Part shown: in pieces, positions 52,679-61,733 of the stretch
How the letters are laid out: each line of letters begins with the position of its first letter
How positions within the stretch are numbered: position 1 is the stretch's first letter
Source: Companilactobacillus huachuanensis
Lineage (GTDB): Bacteria > Bacillota > Bacilli > Lactobacillales > Lactobacillaceae
Assembly (NCBI RefSeq): GCF_005404815.1
Contig: NZ_BJDF01000013.1
Coordinates: 1 to 64,000, forward strand
DNA: 64,000 bases
Reading direction: 5' to 3'
Program-made: the position numbers and the translations under genes
The notes under the pieces: generated by a model
Told to the model about the DNA's origin: nothing
What the model saw: only the letters and a program-made list of their open reading frames with translations
Database searches by the model: none

Positions 52679-53817
52679 CACAAAAACAATTACAAAAACT
52701 TGATGGTTGGATATTTATTTTCGGTTATGTACTAGTTTTGGTCGCTGGAATTTTTAATTCATCGGCTTTTAATGAGTTATTACCAACGGATGCCATTAAC
52801 AAAATAGTGGTTGCGCTTGCTTTGGGATTATTCTTTTTAAAAATCTTTTTGAATGAATATCGCGTCAAGGAGTTGGGGGTCTACGTTGGAATACTAGTCA
52901 TTTTGATCTTGTCATGGCGGCAATCGCAGAGTACTTCACTAGTTTCGATGTTTGTTTTCATGATTTCTAGTCGCAATGTCGATAGTCGTTTGATCAATAA
53001 AATTTACTTATTCATCTCAATTGGATTGATGATTGTGATTATTCTATCGGCTCTCAAAGGATTGATTCCAAATTACGTCTATTTTCGTGATGGATTGTCA
53101 CGAGCATCACTTGGAATTATTTATCCAACTGACTTTGCGGCTCACGTATTTTATATACTTGCGAGTTTGGCTTATCTTCGTCGAGAAAAATTTAATTGGA
53201 AAGATTTTTTGTTCATTGTTGGAATTAGTTACTGGGTCTATCTTCAGACCAATGCCCGCCTGAACTTTGTCTGCAGTCTGTTGTTGGCAATTGGGATGAA
53301 TCTGGTTAAGTTTGATAGGAAAAATCATCTACAAAAAATTACGTGGTTGGCTCCAGTTATTGGTGCTACATTGATGATTTTTCTGACATATATATACAAT
53401 CCTAGTAGCAGATTCCTAGATCTTTTGAATCATCTATTGTCAGGGCGCTTTTCAATTGTTAACGAGGTCATACATGAATATGGTATTCATGCATTTGGTG
53501 GCAATATTCTTCAAAACGGCTTAGGTGGACCAACGGGATTGAATTTTAACGCCATGTACAGCAAGTACGTTTTCATCGATTCTTCGTATTTACGTCTATT
53601 GCTGATGTACGGCGTGGTCAGCTTAATTGTCACCGTTACGATTATTTCGATGATGGTAAAAAAGACAACAGATCGATACTTGCTGGTGATTCTCCTGGTC
53701 ATTTTTATTTCCGGGGCAATTGAGAATCATATGCTCGAATTAGCTTATAATCCGTTTTTCTTAATCCTATTCATAGAATGTTTTAAACAAAAGAATTTAA
53801 TAAAAGGAAGTGTGTAA
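52672..53817 (+). CDS. Polysaccharide polymerase (Wzy-like)
   Basis: 381 aa, about ten to twelve hydrophobic helices, and a large loop around residues 235-300 (FLDLLNHLLSGRFSIVNEVI), the usual layout of Wzy polymerases. Sequence conservation in this family is low, so the call rests on topology and operon position between transferases and flippase. It joins repeat units outside the membrane. It overlaps the previous gene by 7 bp and the next by 1 bp. Confidence 0.82.
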   Translation: MLTQKQLQKLDGWIFIFGYVLVLVAGIFNSSAFNELLPTDAINKIVVALALGLFFLKIFLNEYRVKELGVYVGILVILILSWRQSQSTSLVSMFVFMISSRNVDSRLINKIYLFISIGLMIVIILSALKGLIPNYVYFRDGLSRASLGIIYPTDFAAHVFYILASLAYLRREKFNWKDFLFIVGISYWVYLQTNARLNFVCSLLLAIGMNLVKFDRKNHLQKITWLAPVIGATLMIFLTYIYNPSSRFLDLLNHLLSGRFSIVNEVIHEYGIHAFGGNILQNGLGGPTGLNFNAMYSKYVFIDSSYLRLLLMYGVVSLIVTVTIISMMVKKTTDRYLLVILLVIFISGAIENHMLELAYNPFFLILFIECFKQKNLIKGSV

Positions 53818-54932
53818 TGAATTATTTAGTAGTTGGCTCAGGACTTTTTGGAGCAGTTTTTGCTCATGAGGCTGCCCAAAAGGGCCATTCAGTTAAGGTT
53901 ATTGAAAAGAAATCTCATATTGGTGGGAATATTTATACCAAAGAGGTTGAGGGGATTCAAGTTCATCAATATGGAGCCCATATTTTCCATACAAATATGA
54001 AAAATATTTGGGACTATGTGAATCAATTTGCGGACTTTAACAATTATATTAATAGTCCCATCGCAAATTATAATGGTGAAATTTATAATTTGCCGTTCAA
54101 TATGAACACCTTTAATAAGCTGTGGGGCGTTCTGACTCCTGCAGAGGCTCAAGCAAAAATTGCTGAACAGAAACAAATGTTTGATCTGGATGGTGAACCA
54201 AAGAACTTGGAAGAACAAGCAATTTCTTTAATTGGACCAGACGTTTATCAAAAGTTGGTCAAAGGTTATACCGAAAAACAGTGGGGACAGTCAGCAAAGG
54301 ATTTGCCAGCGTTCATCATTCGTCGTTTACCGGTGCGCTTTACATATGATAACAACTATTTTAACGACCCATATCAGGGAATTCCCATCGGTGGATATAC
54401 ACAGATTATTGAAAAGTTATTGGACCATGACTTGATTGAAGTAGAAACTGGGGTCGATTTTTTCAATCATCAAGAAGAGTATTTACAATCTGATGCAAAA
54501 ATCATTTTTACGGGTATGATTGACCAATTCTTCAATTATCAATTAGGAGAATTAGAATATCGAAGTCTCCGCTTTGAAACTGAAGTTTTGGATCAAGAAA
54601 ACTATCAAGGTAATGCGGTAGTCAACTATACCGATTCTAAAACGCCTTTTACAAGAATTATTGAGCATAAGCATTTTGAATTTGGAAAAGACAATCAGAA
54701 TAAGACTGTAATTACCCGGGAATATCCTAAAGATTGGCATCGTGGTGATGATCCTTATTATCCGGTCAACAACCAACGTAACAAGGAATTGTATGCGGAA
54801 TATGTACAATTGGCACAGTCTAATTATCCGCAAGTATTATTCGGTGGCCGTTTGGGACAATATCGTTATTACAATATGGACCAAACTATCGCTGCTGCCT
54901 TACAAGCCGTTAAGAATGAATTTGGAGAATAG
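53817..54932 (+). CDS. glf: UDP-galactopyranose mutase
   Basis: 371 aa. The N-terminal FAD site is LVVGSGLFGAVFAHEA, then HIGGNIYTKEVEGI with QYGAHIFHTN. Further family motifs are KGYTEKQWGQ, ITREYPKDW and GGRLGQYRYYNMDQTI. It converts UDP-galactopyranose to UDP-galactofuranose. Together with the GlfT-like GT2 it predicts galactofuranose in the polymer. Confidence 0.97.
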   Translation: MNYLVVGSGLFGAVFAHEAAQKGHSVKVIEKKSHIGGNIYTKEVEGIQVHQYGAHIFHTNMKNIWDYVNQFADFNNYINSPIANYNGEIYNLPFNMNTFNKLWGVLTPAEAQAKIAEQKQMFDLDGEPKNLEEQAISLIGPDVYQKLVKGYTEKQWGQSAKDLPAFIIRRLPVRFTYDNNYFNDPYQGIPIGGYTQIIEKLLDHDLIEVETGVDFFNHQEEYLQSDAKIIFTGMIDQFFNYQLGELEYRSLRFETEVLDQENYQGNAVVNYTDSKTPFTRIIEHKHFEFGKDNQNKTVITREYPKDWHRGDDPYYPVNNQRNKELYAEYVQLAQSNYPQVLFGGRLGQYRYYNMDQTIAAALQAVKNEFGE

Positions 54933-54937
54933 ATTAG

Positions 54938-56365
54938 ATGCGTGTTGTTAAAAACTATCTTTACAATGCTTTTTATCAAGTGTTTATTCTGATAGTTCCA
55001 TTAATAACGACTCCATATTTGGCTCGAGTACTGGGTCCTAAAGGTGTGGGTATCAACGCCTATACCAATTCAATTGTTCAATATTTCATCCTATTTGGAA
55101 GTATCGGTGTTAGCTTATATGGAAATCGTCAGATAGCTTTTGTCAGGGATGATCAAGCTAAATTAACTAAAACTTTCTACGAGATTTTCTTACTGCGTTT
55201 AGGAATGATTTTGATAGCTGGGTTGGTCTTTGGCGTATTTATCTTATGGACTCCAGAATATAAATTATTTTATTTGATGCAGGCGGTATCCCTGTTGGCA
55301 GCAGCCTTTGATATTTCTTGGTTTTTCATTGGAGTTGAAAATTTTGCAGTGACAGTTTTGCGGAGTTTAGTTATTAGAATTTTGACATTGATAAGTATTT
55401 TTATGTTTGTCAAAACAGCAAATGACTTAGCAACTTATATTCTGATTTTGTCACTATCGCTGTTATTCGGAAACTTACTTTTATTTCCAAGTTTGTCCAA
55501 GTATTTGGGGAAAATATCATTCAAGACTTTGCGATTAGGAAGGCATTTCTGGCCGGCAATGGTGCTATTTATTCCTCAAATTGCAACGCAGATTTATTTG
55601 GTTCTGAATAAAACAATGTTAGGATCAATGATTTCTATACAGTCAGCAGGATATTTTGATCAGTCAGATAAGATGATCAAGGTAGTTTTGGCAATTGTAA
55701 CAGCGACTGGAACGGTGATGTTGCCACATGTAGCACATGCTTTTGCTAAAGGTGACCATGAGAAAACTCGTGAATGTTTGTATCAGAGTTTTTCTTTTGT
55801 AACGGCGTTATCAGTGCCAATGACGTTTGGTCTGGCAGCCGTTACGTCGAAGTTTGTTCCGTTGTTTTTTACTCAACAATTTATCAGTGTAGCGCCAATT
55901 ATGATGATTGAATCAGTAGTCATTTTATTGATTGCTTGGAGTAATGCTTTGGGATTGCAATATTTGTTACCAACAAAGCAAAATAGAGCTTTTAGTATCT
56001 CAGTAATTATTGGCGCTGTGGTCAATCTAATTGTCAATATTCCATTAATTATGCTTTACGGAGCAATTGGAGCTGCTATTGCTACGGTTATATCGGAAGT
56101 AGCGGTGACTGGCTATCAGATGTGGAGTGTTCGCAAACAAATTAGTTATCGCCAGTTATTCTCTGATATTCACAAGTATTTGTTGGCCGGAATATTAATG
56201 TTCGGAGTAATTTTTAAATTAGATAGTGTACTTGCATCAAGCTGTTTTGCCCTGATAGGAGAAATCTTTATCGGAGTAGTAGTTTATTTAATATTAATAG
56301 TGATTTTTAAAGTTGAATTAGTGAATAAGTTGAGGAAAAGATTGAAACATGCAGAAGAAGACTAA
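54938..56365 (+). CDS. Oligosaccharide flippase (Wzx-like)
   Basis: 475 aa with twelve to fourteen hydrophobic helices. The start KNYLYNAFYQVFILIVPLIT, followed by PYLARVLGPKGVG, is the classic polysaccharide-biosynthesis/Wzx N-terminus, and DISWFFIGVENF lies in the middle. It moves lipid-linked repeat units across the membrane. It begins 5 bp after glf and overlaps the LCP gene by 17 bp. Confidence 0.93.
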   Translation: MRVVKNYLYNAFYQVFILIVPLITTPYLARVLGPKGVGINAYTNSIVQYFILFGSIGVSLYGNRQIAFVRDDQAKLTKTFYEIFLLRLGMILIAGLVFGVFILWTPEYKLFYLMQAVSLLAAAFDISWFFIGVENFAVTVLRSLVIRILTLISIFMFVKTANDLATYILILSLSLLFGNLLLFPSLSKYLGKISFKTLRLGRHFWPAMVLFIPQIATQIYLVLNKTMLGSMISIQSAGYFDQSDKMIKVVLAIVTATGTVMLPHVAHAFAKGDHEKTRECLYQSFSFVTALSVPMTFGLAAVTSKFVPLFFTQQFISVAPIMMIESVVILLIAWSNALGLQYLLPTKQNRAFSISVIIGAVVNLIVNIPLIMLYGAIGAAIATVISEVAVTGYQMWSVRKQISYRQLFSDIHKYLLAGILMFGVIFKLDSVLASSCFALIGEIFIGVVVYLILIVIFKVELVNKLRKRLKHAEED

Positions 56366-57305
56366 AAAACACGTTTTAGGATATACCTTGATTATTTTTA
56401 TTTTATTTCTAATCTTTGGTAGTACAGCCTACGGAATGAGTCGATATCGTGGTGTAAAGAAGGCAATTGACAGCACTTATCATGATTCCGGTGTGAAAAA
56501 GCAACGTAACGGTGCAGATCAATTGAAAAATAAACGCCCAATTTCAATTCTCTTAATGGGAACTGATACCGGTGCCTTAGGTCGAAATGATCGTGGCCGT
56601 ACTGATAGTATGATGGTTATAACGTTACAACCAAATAAGCATAAGACGACAATTACTAGTGTCCCGCGTGATACTGCGGTTAATATTCCAGGTTATGGGC
56701 GTCCGTCAAAAATCAATGCTGCCTATTCAATGGGGCAGGCAAAAATGGCTATCACTGCTGTACAAAAGCTTTTGAATATCCCGATTGATTTTTATATTTT
56801 GATAAATATGGGTGGTATGGAGAAGGTTATTGACGAAGTTGGTGGTGTCGAAGTAACACCAACTTTGGATTTTGAATATGAAGGCTATAGTTTTAATAAG
56901 GATCAGAAAACGCTCGTGGACGGGAAAAAAGCTTTGGCCTATACCCGAATGCGTCACGATGATCCAGATGTTGACTATGGGCGCCAAGCTAGGCAACGTG
57001 CTGTTTTGACTGCTTTAGTATTGAAGAGTACTTCGATTGCAACCTTGTTAAATCAAGATTTCGTTGATTCATTGTCAGGCCAGACACAAACAGATATGAC
57101 TTTCGAAGATTTTAAAAATATTACTCAGAAATATCATTTAGCCCGTAAAGAGATTAATCAAACTCACTTACAAGGCGAAAGTACTGAGATTGATAATCAG
57201 AGTATGGAAGTCGTTGATCAATCTGAATTACAGCGAGTAACCGATCTTATTCGGGACAACTTAGGGTTGGATCCAGCACCTACTGGAACTATTGAATATC
57301 GTTAA
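56349..57305 (+). CDS. LytR-CpsA-Psr (LCP) family ligase
   Basis: 318 aa, one N-terminal membrane anchor (about 10-30) and an extracellular LCP domain. Landmarks are ILLMGTDTGALGRNDRGRTDSM, TSVPRDTAVNIPGYG, KINAAYSMG and AYTRMRHDDPDVDYGRQARQ, with the conserved Arg and Asp residues that hold the polyprenyl phosphate. It attaches the finished polymer to peptidoglycan. As the last gene of the operon it suggests a wall-linked capsule rather than purely released EPS. Confidence 0.94.
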   Translation: MQKKTKKHVLGYTLIIFILFLIFGSTAYGMSRYRGVKKAIDSTYHDSGVKKQRNGADQLKNKRPISILLMGTDTGALGRNDRGRTDSMMVITLQPNKHKTTITSVPRDTAVNIPGYGRPSKINAAYSMGQAKMAITAVQKLLNIPIDFYILINMGGMEKVIDEVGGVEVTPTLDFEYEGYSFNKDQKTLVDGKKALAYTRMRHDDPDVDYGRQARQRAVLTALVLKSTSIATLLNQDFVDSLSGQTQTDMTFEDFKNITQKYHLARKEINQTHLQGESTEIDNQSMEVVDQSELQRVTDLIRDNLGLDPAPTGTIEYR

Positions 57306-57342
57306 AGAATAGGTCAGAGAATCAATTTAAATAAATTAGTAA

Positions 57343-57646
57343 CTTAAAGGTTGAAAGTTTAGGTAAGTATGCCGTATGCCGTTTCCAGAGCTGAGAGTAT
57401 TCAATTGCTGTGCGGAACGGCCCGAGCCAAAATACGGTCTCGGACCTCGGTTGAAGCCTCGCAAAACCCGCGAGTTTTCAACGCGCCCGGTGGTGTAATT
57501 GAATACTCTCAGCTCTTCCAACTAGTTTATTTTTTTAACGACAGTAATAATAAAACGGCAAACGAATACTTATGATTATTTAAATAAGTAAGCTCTAGAC
57601 ATGTAACGAGAACGGTTATATTAATTGTTCACTTTTCAACCTTTAG
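57343..57646 (+). repeat. Structured repeat element E15 (P4 deleted)
   Basis: Long form with both ends (CTTAAAGGTTGAAAG and TTTTCAACCTTTAG). The sequence runs from GGTGGTGTAATTG straight into AATACTCTCAGC, so P4 and its 3' flank were lost, perhaps through the short ATTG/ATG repeats. A TATGCCG duplication is near the left side. No clear target duplication. Confidence 0.9.
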
Positions 57647-57662
57647 CTATTGGAATAATTGG

Positions 57663-57727
57663 TGTTAAGAAAAAAGAAGTCATTTTTCACTTGAAAATTT
57701 TGTGTGAAAAAATAACTTCTTTTTTTA
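57663..57727 (+). terminator. Terminator of the EPS operon
   Basis: AAGAAGTCATTTTTCAC pairs with GTGTGAAAAAATAACTTC, followed by seven T; same hairpin family as at 9632 and 28250. Confidence 0.85.
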
Positions 57728-58017
57728 TGGTTTCTAATTAAACAATACAAGAACAATATAAGACAGGAAATCTTTTGCTTTTATAACGAAACTTGAGGAA
57801 GAGGGATAAGAAACATGCCACTTTTATTCTTACTAAGGTCTAAAAGAACTTAGTAGTATTTGAAAATCACAAAAAATAAAAAAATTTTTGAAAAGAATTA
57901 CAAAAAAGTTCGCACATATAAGTGAATTATAAGTAAAATAATGGTGCAAGCTTATCTTAAATGGATTGAGGAAGACAAAAGAAAGAGAAATCTGTTGATA
58001 ATATAATTTTTATCGGT
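57728..58017. other. Gene-free region before the synthase-type polysaccharide operon
   Basis: About 290 bp, AT-rich, no gene. An in-frame extension of the next gene reaches back to about 57970 but has no start codon; a frame with TTG after a GAGGA-like stretch is one base out of phase. Confidence 0.4.
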
Positions 58018-58845
58018 ATGGTTTTAATCTTAATTTATCAATATACTTTGCTATATTTGAGTGTAATTGATGGGTCTTGGATAAATTTTCTGATCGTATC
58101 GGCAGTATTCATTCTAGGTTTAATGCTAGGTCGTACTACTTACATAATTTTGGGAAGTGTTTTGTCATTTGTTAGTATGTGTGCTGGGGCATTTATGTTA
58201 GTTCTGCCTTATACGCGGCTGATGTATTTTTGGCCAGCAATCGCCTTGTTGACAATCACACCAATGACGACCTATTGGATGTATCTGCTATACCATCAGA
58301 TTTTAAGACGGAAGGCTTTGTCACAAGAGCTAGAGCAGTTGCAAAAAAACAAGCCTGATTTGGAAGTTCTTACGGGAGCATTAAATGAACGTGCATTGAA
58401 TATTGCGGTAGCTCGAGAATTGAAACTGGTTTTTTACCATGAAGAAGATTATCGCTTTACTTTGACAATGGTCAAAATTGATTTTCTGGAAAGCATTATT
58501 AATTTCTTAGGAAAACAGCGTTTCAACAGTTTGTTGCGGACAACGTCAGAACACTTGATAGGAATGCTGTTTACAACCGATACGCTTTATTATATTGGGA
58601 CAGGTCGATTCGTAATTCTATCACCAATGTTGGGGACAGATAACGCCCCAATCATGAAACAAAAAATTAAAGACCATATCAACGATATAGCCGAAGAGTT
58701 CGGATTAGCTCGTAATGCCTTGGTTTTACGTATGGGCCAAATTACGTACTCGTCACAAGACAGGGTTAAGAATCGTAACGTTGAAGATACGCTAGAACAA
58801 CTTGAACGTAGCGCTGAGACTGATATTGTAAAAGAATACTTATAG
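58018..58845 (+). CDS. Membrane protein with degenerate GGDEF domain
   Basis: 275 aa. Three to four membrane helices (about 1-95) are followed by a short coiled segment and a GGDEF-like domain (about 115-275). The signature position reads IGTGRFVIL in place of GGDEF, so cyclase activity is very unlikely. The inhibitory-site position reads FTTD rather than RxxD, so c-di-GMP binding is also doubtful. Position before a GT2 synthase and a GH8 enzyme resembles the Bacillus ydaJKLMN group, where YdaK is a degenerate GGDEF receptor. The start is uncertain: ATG 58018 has no good ribosome site. Confidence 0.75.
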   Translation: MVLILIYQYTLLYLSVIDGSWINFLIVSAVFILGLMLGRTTYIILGSVLSFVSMCAGAFMLVLPYTRLMYFWPAIALLTITPMTTYWMYLLYHQILRRKALSQELEQLQKNKPDLEVLTGALNERALNIAVARELKLVFYHEEDYRFTLTMVKIDFLESIINFLGKQRFNSLLRTTSEHLIGMLFTTDTLYYIGTGRFVILSPMLGTDNAPIMKQKIKDHINDIAEEFGLARNALVLRMGQITYSSQDRVKNRNVEDTLEQLERSAETDIVKEYL

Positions 58846-58856
58846 GAAGTGATCAA

Positions 58857-59009
58857 ATGGCATTAGGAAGTTTTGCATGGCTATTTCCAGTTAGTTTGAT
58901 CGTTACAATTGTTTTTGGAATCGTTGTTGTAGTGTTATCAATTTGCTGGTGGGTAATTTTTAAGAAAACTATCCGTTGCTTTAATACGGAGGACAAGCGT
59001 CATGATTGA
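58857..59009 (+). CDS. 50-aa single-pass membrane protein in the synthase operon
   Basis: ATG 58857 follows TAGGAAGTGAT, a fair ribosome site. The peptide begins MALGSFAWLFPVSLIVTI, forms one membrane helix to about residue 35 and ends in a basic/polar tail. Its stop overlaps the ATG of the GT2 gene by 8 bp, so translation is coupled. The place corresponds to small membrane subunits found beside some cellulose-type synthases, but I recognise no family. Confidence 0.7.
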   Translation: MALGSFAWLFPVSLIVTIVFGIVVVVLSICWWVIFKKTIRCFNTEDKRHD

Positions 59010-60300
59010 CTGGTTATATGTGATTGCGATTATCACAATCTGGCTCTCTACCGTTATGACTATCGTGACTCTTAGTGGTGGTATTATCTTTATTTTTAAA
59101 CATATGCGTCATACTGACATTGACAATCTATCACCTTTGAAACGCTATCCGAAAGTAACACTTGTGGTTCCAGCTCACAATGAGGAACTAGTTATTCAAG
59201 ATACGGTCAAAGCAATTTTAAATTTGAACTATCCTAAGGATCGGGTGGAATTATTAGTTTATGCTGATAATTGTAATGATAAGACAGCGGATCGAGTTCG
59301 AGAATTGATGATGATGCCAGTGTATATCAATAATAATTTCCGAGTAATCGAACGGACTGGTACTGGTGGTAAGGCCGGGGTTCTAAATGATGCACTGAAA
59401 ATTTCTACTGGCGAATATTTAGGTGTTTATGATGCTGATGCAGCACCGGAAAAGAATGCACTATATTTCTTAGTTGAAAAGATTTTAGAGGATCCCGAGC
59501 GTTATGCTGCTGCTTTTGGCCGGAATAAAACTCGGAATTATCAACAAAATTTTTTATCACGTTGTATTAATTTGGAAATAGTTAATACGCAGAGAATTCA
59601 ACATACTGGCTTGTGGCAGTTATTTAAAATTGGTCGAATACCAGGAACTAACTTTATTATTAATAAAAAAATCGTCCAGTCGATTGGTGGTTGGAACAAC
59701 GGGGCTTTAACTGAAGACACGGCCATTTCATTTAGTCTTATGCGTGAGGGAAAGTTGATTGCATTAGCACACAGAGCTGAGGCTTTTCAACAAGAACCTG
59801 AAACACTGTTTGCCTATTATAACCAGCGGAAGCGTTGGGCTCGTGGCAACTATGAGGTTATTTTAGATAATATGAAACACCTATTTGACAAAACGCCTTG
59901 GCGAATTAAATTAGAAGTCGGTTATTACCTCTGTACATTTTTCTGGTTTAATGCAGCAATCATTATTTCCAACGTGATTTTTTTGATTAATATAGGACTC
60001 GGTGGCGCACGGGTGATTTTTCCACAATTACATCAATTGGTATCCTTAGGTGCACCATTGTCGATATTGTTTATGGTTAATTGGCTACTGATGTTTTTCT
60101 TATATTTATTGCAAATGAATATTGCATTGGCTAGCGATTATGGACAAGCGACGGTAACCAACTTTTTTTACACACTGATTTCGTACTTTACGTATGCACA
60201 ACTCTTTGTAGTCGTCTCAATCGTTGCTATTTATGACATGTTACGGGATAAACTTACGGGACAAAAACATACAAAGTGGTATAAGACTCAACGATTTTGA
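59002..60300 (+). CDS. Processive family 2 glycosyltransferase (polysaccharide synthase)
   Basis: 432 aa. A membrane helix at the N-terminus, a GT-A domain, then three to four C-terminal helices, the layout of BcsA/IcaA/YdaM-type synthases. Motifs are TLVVPAHNEELVIQDTVKAI, VYADNCNDKTADR, GVYDADAAPE (DxD), ALTEDTAIS (TED) and the processivity motif QRKRW. It polymerises and extrudes a polysaccharide, probably in complex with the degenerate GGDEF protein. There is no PilZ domain. ACGGAGGAC gives a strong ribosome site. Confidence 0.92.
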   Translation: MIDWLYVIAIITIWLSTVMTIVTLSGGIIFIFKHMRHTDIDNLSPLKRYPKVTLVVPAHNEELVIQDTVKAILNLNYPKDRVELLVYADNCNDKTADRVRELMMMPVYINNNFRVIERTGTGGKAGVLNDALKISTGEYLGVYDADAAPEKNALYFLVEKILEDPERYAAAFGRNKTRNYQQNFLSRCINLEIVNTQRIQHTGLWQLFKIGRIPGTNFIINKKIVQSIGGWNNGALTEDTAISFSLMREGKLIALAHRAEAFQQEPETLFAYYNQRKRWARGNYEVILDNMKHLFDKTPWRIKLEVGYYLCTFFWFNAAIIISNVIFLINIGLGGARVIFPQLHQLVSLGAPLSILFMVNWLLMFFLYLLQMNIALASDYGQATVTNFFYTLISYFTYAQLFVVVSIVAIYDMLRDKLTGQKHTKWYKTQRF

Positions 60301-60315
60301 TTGGAGACTGGTAAA

Positions 60316-61479
60316 ATGAGGCATCACAAGTATCAATGGTTAATTAGTGGACTAATAATCTTGGTGGCATTTGCGATTGGTATAGCAGTTTATAATACCT
60401 ACTCGCCAAGAAGTACCTCCAATGTCAGTACAACGGTCGTGAAGGAACACTATCAGACTTGGACAAAAGCTTATCTACGTGGCAACAAGCAGCAAAAATT
60501 TGTCAAAACTAATAAGGGTACTAAGGATCAGACGCTTTCCGAAGCTCAGGGTTATGGGATGTTAATTACTGTCATGGCTGCACAACAAGGCTTTGGCAGT
60601 CAGAAAACATTTAATCAGTTAACTCGTTATTATATGAGACATGAAATTAGCTCTCAGAATCCATTGATGGCTTGGCGTCAAAATCATAAAGGCATTGCTA
60701 TGGTCAGTACTAAGGCGGAAAAGACCAGTGCAACAGATGGTGATTTGGATATTGCATATGCCTTGATTTTGGCGGATGAACGTTGGGGTAGTAAGGGTGA
60801 ATTGAAGTATAACCAACTTGCTAAAAGATTACTAAGTGCAATTAAATCTAAAGAAATCAATTCGACAACTAAATTGCCTAAAGTTGGCGACTGGGCTACT
60901 GGTCCTAAGTCGGCTACAGTGGTTCGGACTTCAGATTTAATGACCGCCTATTTTCGCAAATTTGCCAGCTATACCAATGATGGCAGTTGGACAAAAGTTG
61001 CCCAAAATAGTCAAATATTGCTGAAGAAATTGAGCAATCAGCAGGGAACTGGTTTGATGGCTGATTTTGTAACTGTTAGAAGTTCACAGCTAAAGACCGG
61101 TACTATCGGTTCTAAGGAGGTTGCCTCTGAACACGACAATCAGTATGGTTTTAATGCCTGTCGAATTCCTTGGCGAGTAGCTTATGATTATCAGCTTTAT
61201 CACAGTCAAACTAGTAAACAGATTGTAAGGAAGATGTGTAGATTCTTTGCTGATCAAAAACAAATCACGGCTATTTATACGTTAAGTGGAAAACCTGTTG
61301 AAAGTTATTCTAATGCAGCTTTTACTACACCAATAGTATATGCAGCTCAGGTAGTTGGAAATCCAGAACTAAAAAGTCGTTATATCCAAGTATTGACTGG
61401 TAAGATGTCGAAAACGGAATATTATCCCGCCACGATACAGATGGCAACACTTTTGGCTAGTAGTAATATTGGAAAATAA
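60316..61479 (+). CDS. Glycoside hydrolase family 8, membrane-anchored
   Basis: 387 aa from ATG 60316, chosen for TTGGAG 10 bp upstream; TTG 60301 is an alternative. An N-terminal helix (about 8-28) anchors or exports it. The GH8 fold is shown by TLSEAQGYGMLI (the catalytic acid Glu) and SATDGDLDIAYAL (the conserved Asp), then DWATGP and NACRIPWRVAYDY. Like BcsZ and YdaJ, it would trim the polymer made by the preceding synthase. The operon ends at a strong terminator. Confidence 0.92.
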   Translation: MRHHKYQWLISGLIILVAFAIGIAVYNTYSPRSTSNVSTTVVKEHYQTWTKAYLRGNKQQKFVKTNKGTKDQTLSEAQGYGMLITVMAAQQGFGSQKTFNQLTRYYMRHEISSQNPLMAWRQNHKGIAMVSTKAEKTSATDGDLDIAYALILADERWGSKGELKYNQLAKRLLSAIKSKEINSTTKLPKVGDWATGPKSATVVRTSDLMTAYFRKFASYTNDGSWTKVAQNSQILLKKLSNQQGTGLMADFVTVRSSQLKTGTIGSKEVASEHDNQYGFNACRIPWRVAYDYQLYHSQTSKQIVRKMCRFFADQKQITAIYTLSGKPVESYSNAAFTTPIVYAAQVVGNPELKSRYIQVLTGKMSKTEYYPATIQMATLLASSNIGK

Positions 61480-61565
61480 TTAAATGTTTTTCAACTTTGC
61501 CGACTAGTTGTGGTTAATATCAAGAAGGTGCTAATTATAACTATGACTTAAATAGTGTATGAAAA

Positions 61566-61606
61566 TAGAAGTGTAATCCCTTTTTGGGGGTTACACTTCT
61601 ATTTTT
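61566..61606 (+). terminator. Terminator of the synthase operon
   Basis: AATAGAAGTGTAA-CCC pairs with GGGG-TTACACTTCTATTTTTT. Confidence 0.9.
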
Positions 61607-61672
61607 TGAGCTTTATGTTTAAAAGTAGTAACAATTTTCTTTTAACCATATTTGATATCTTGGAAATAGTTA

Positions 61673-61702
61673 TTGACAAATTAGAACATATGTTCGTATA
61701 AT
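61673..61702 (+). promoter_or_regulatory. LexA-controlled promoter of the second Y-polymerase module
   Basis: TTGACA (61673-61678) and TATAAT (61697-61702), 18 bp apart. Between them AGAACATATGTTCG contains the perfect palindrome GAACATATGTTC (61684-61695), the Gram-positive LexA/DinR box. Confidence 0.9.
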
Positions 61703-61733
61703 GGATTTGTAAACAAGTTGGAGGTATGAAGCG

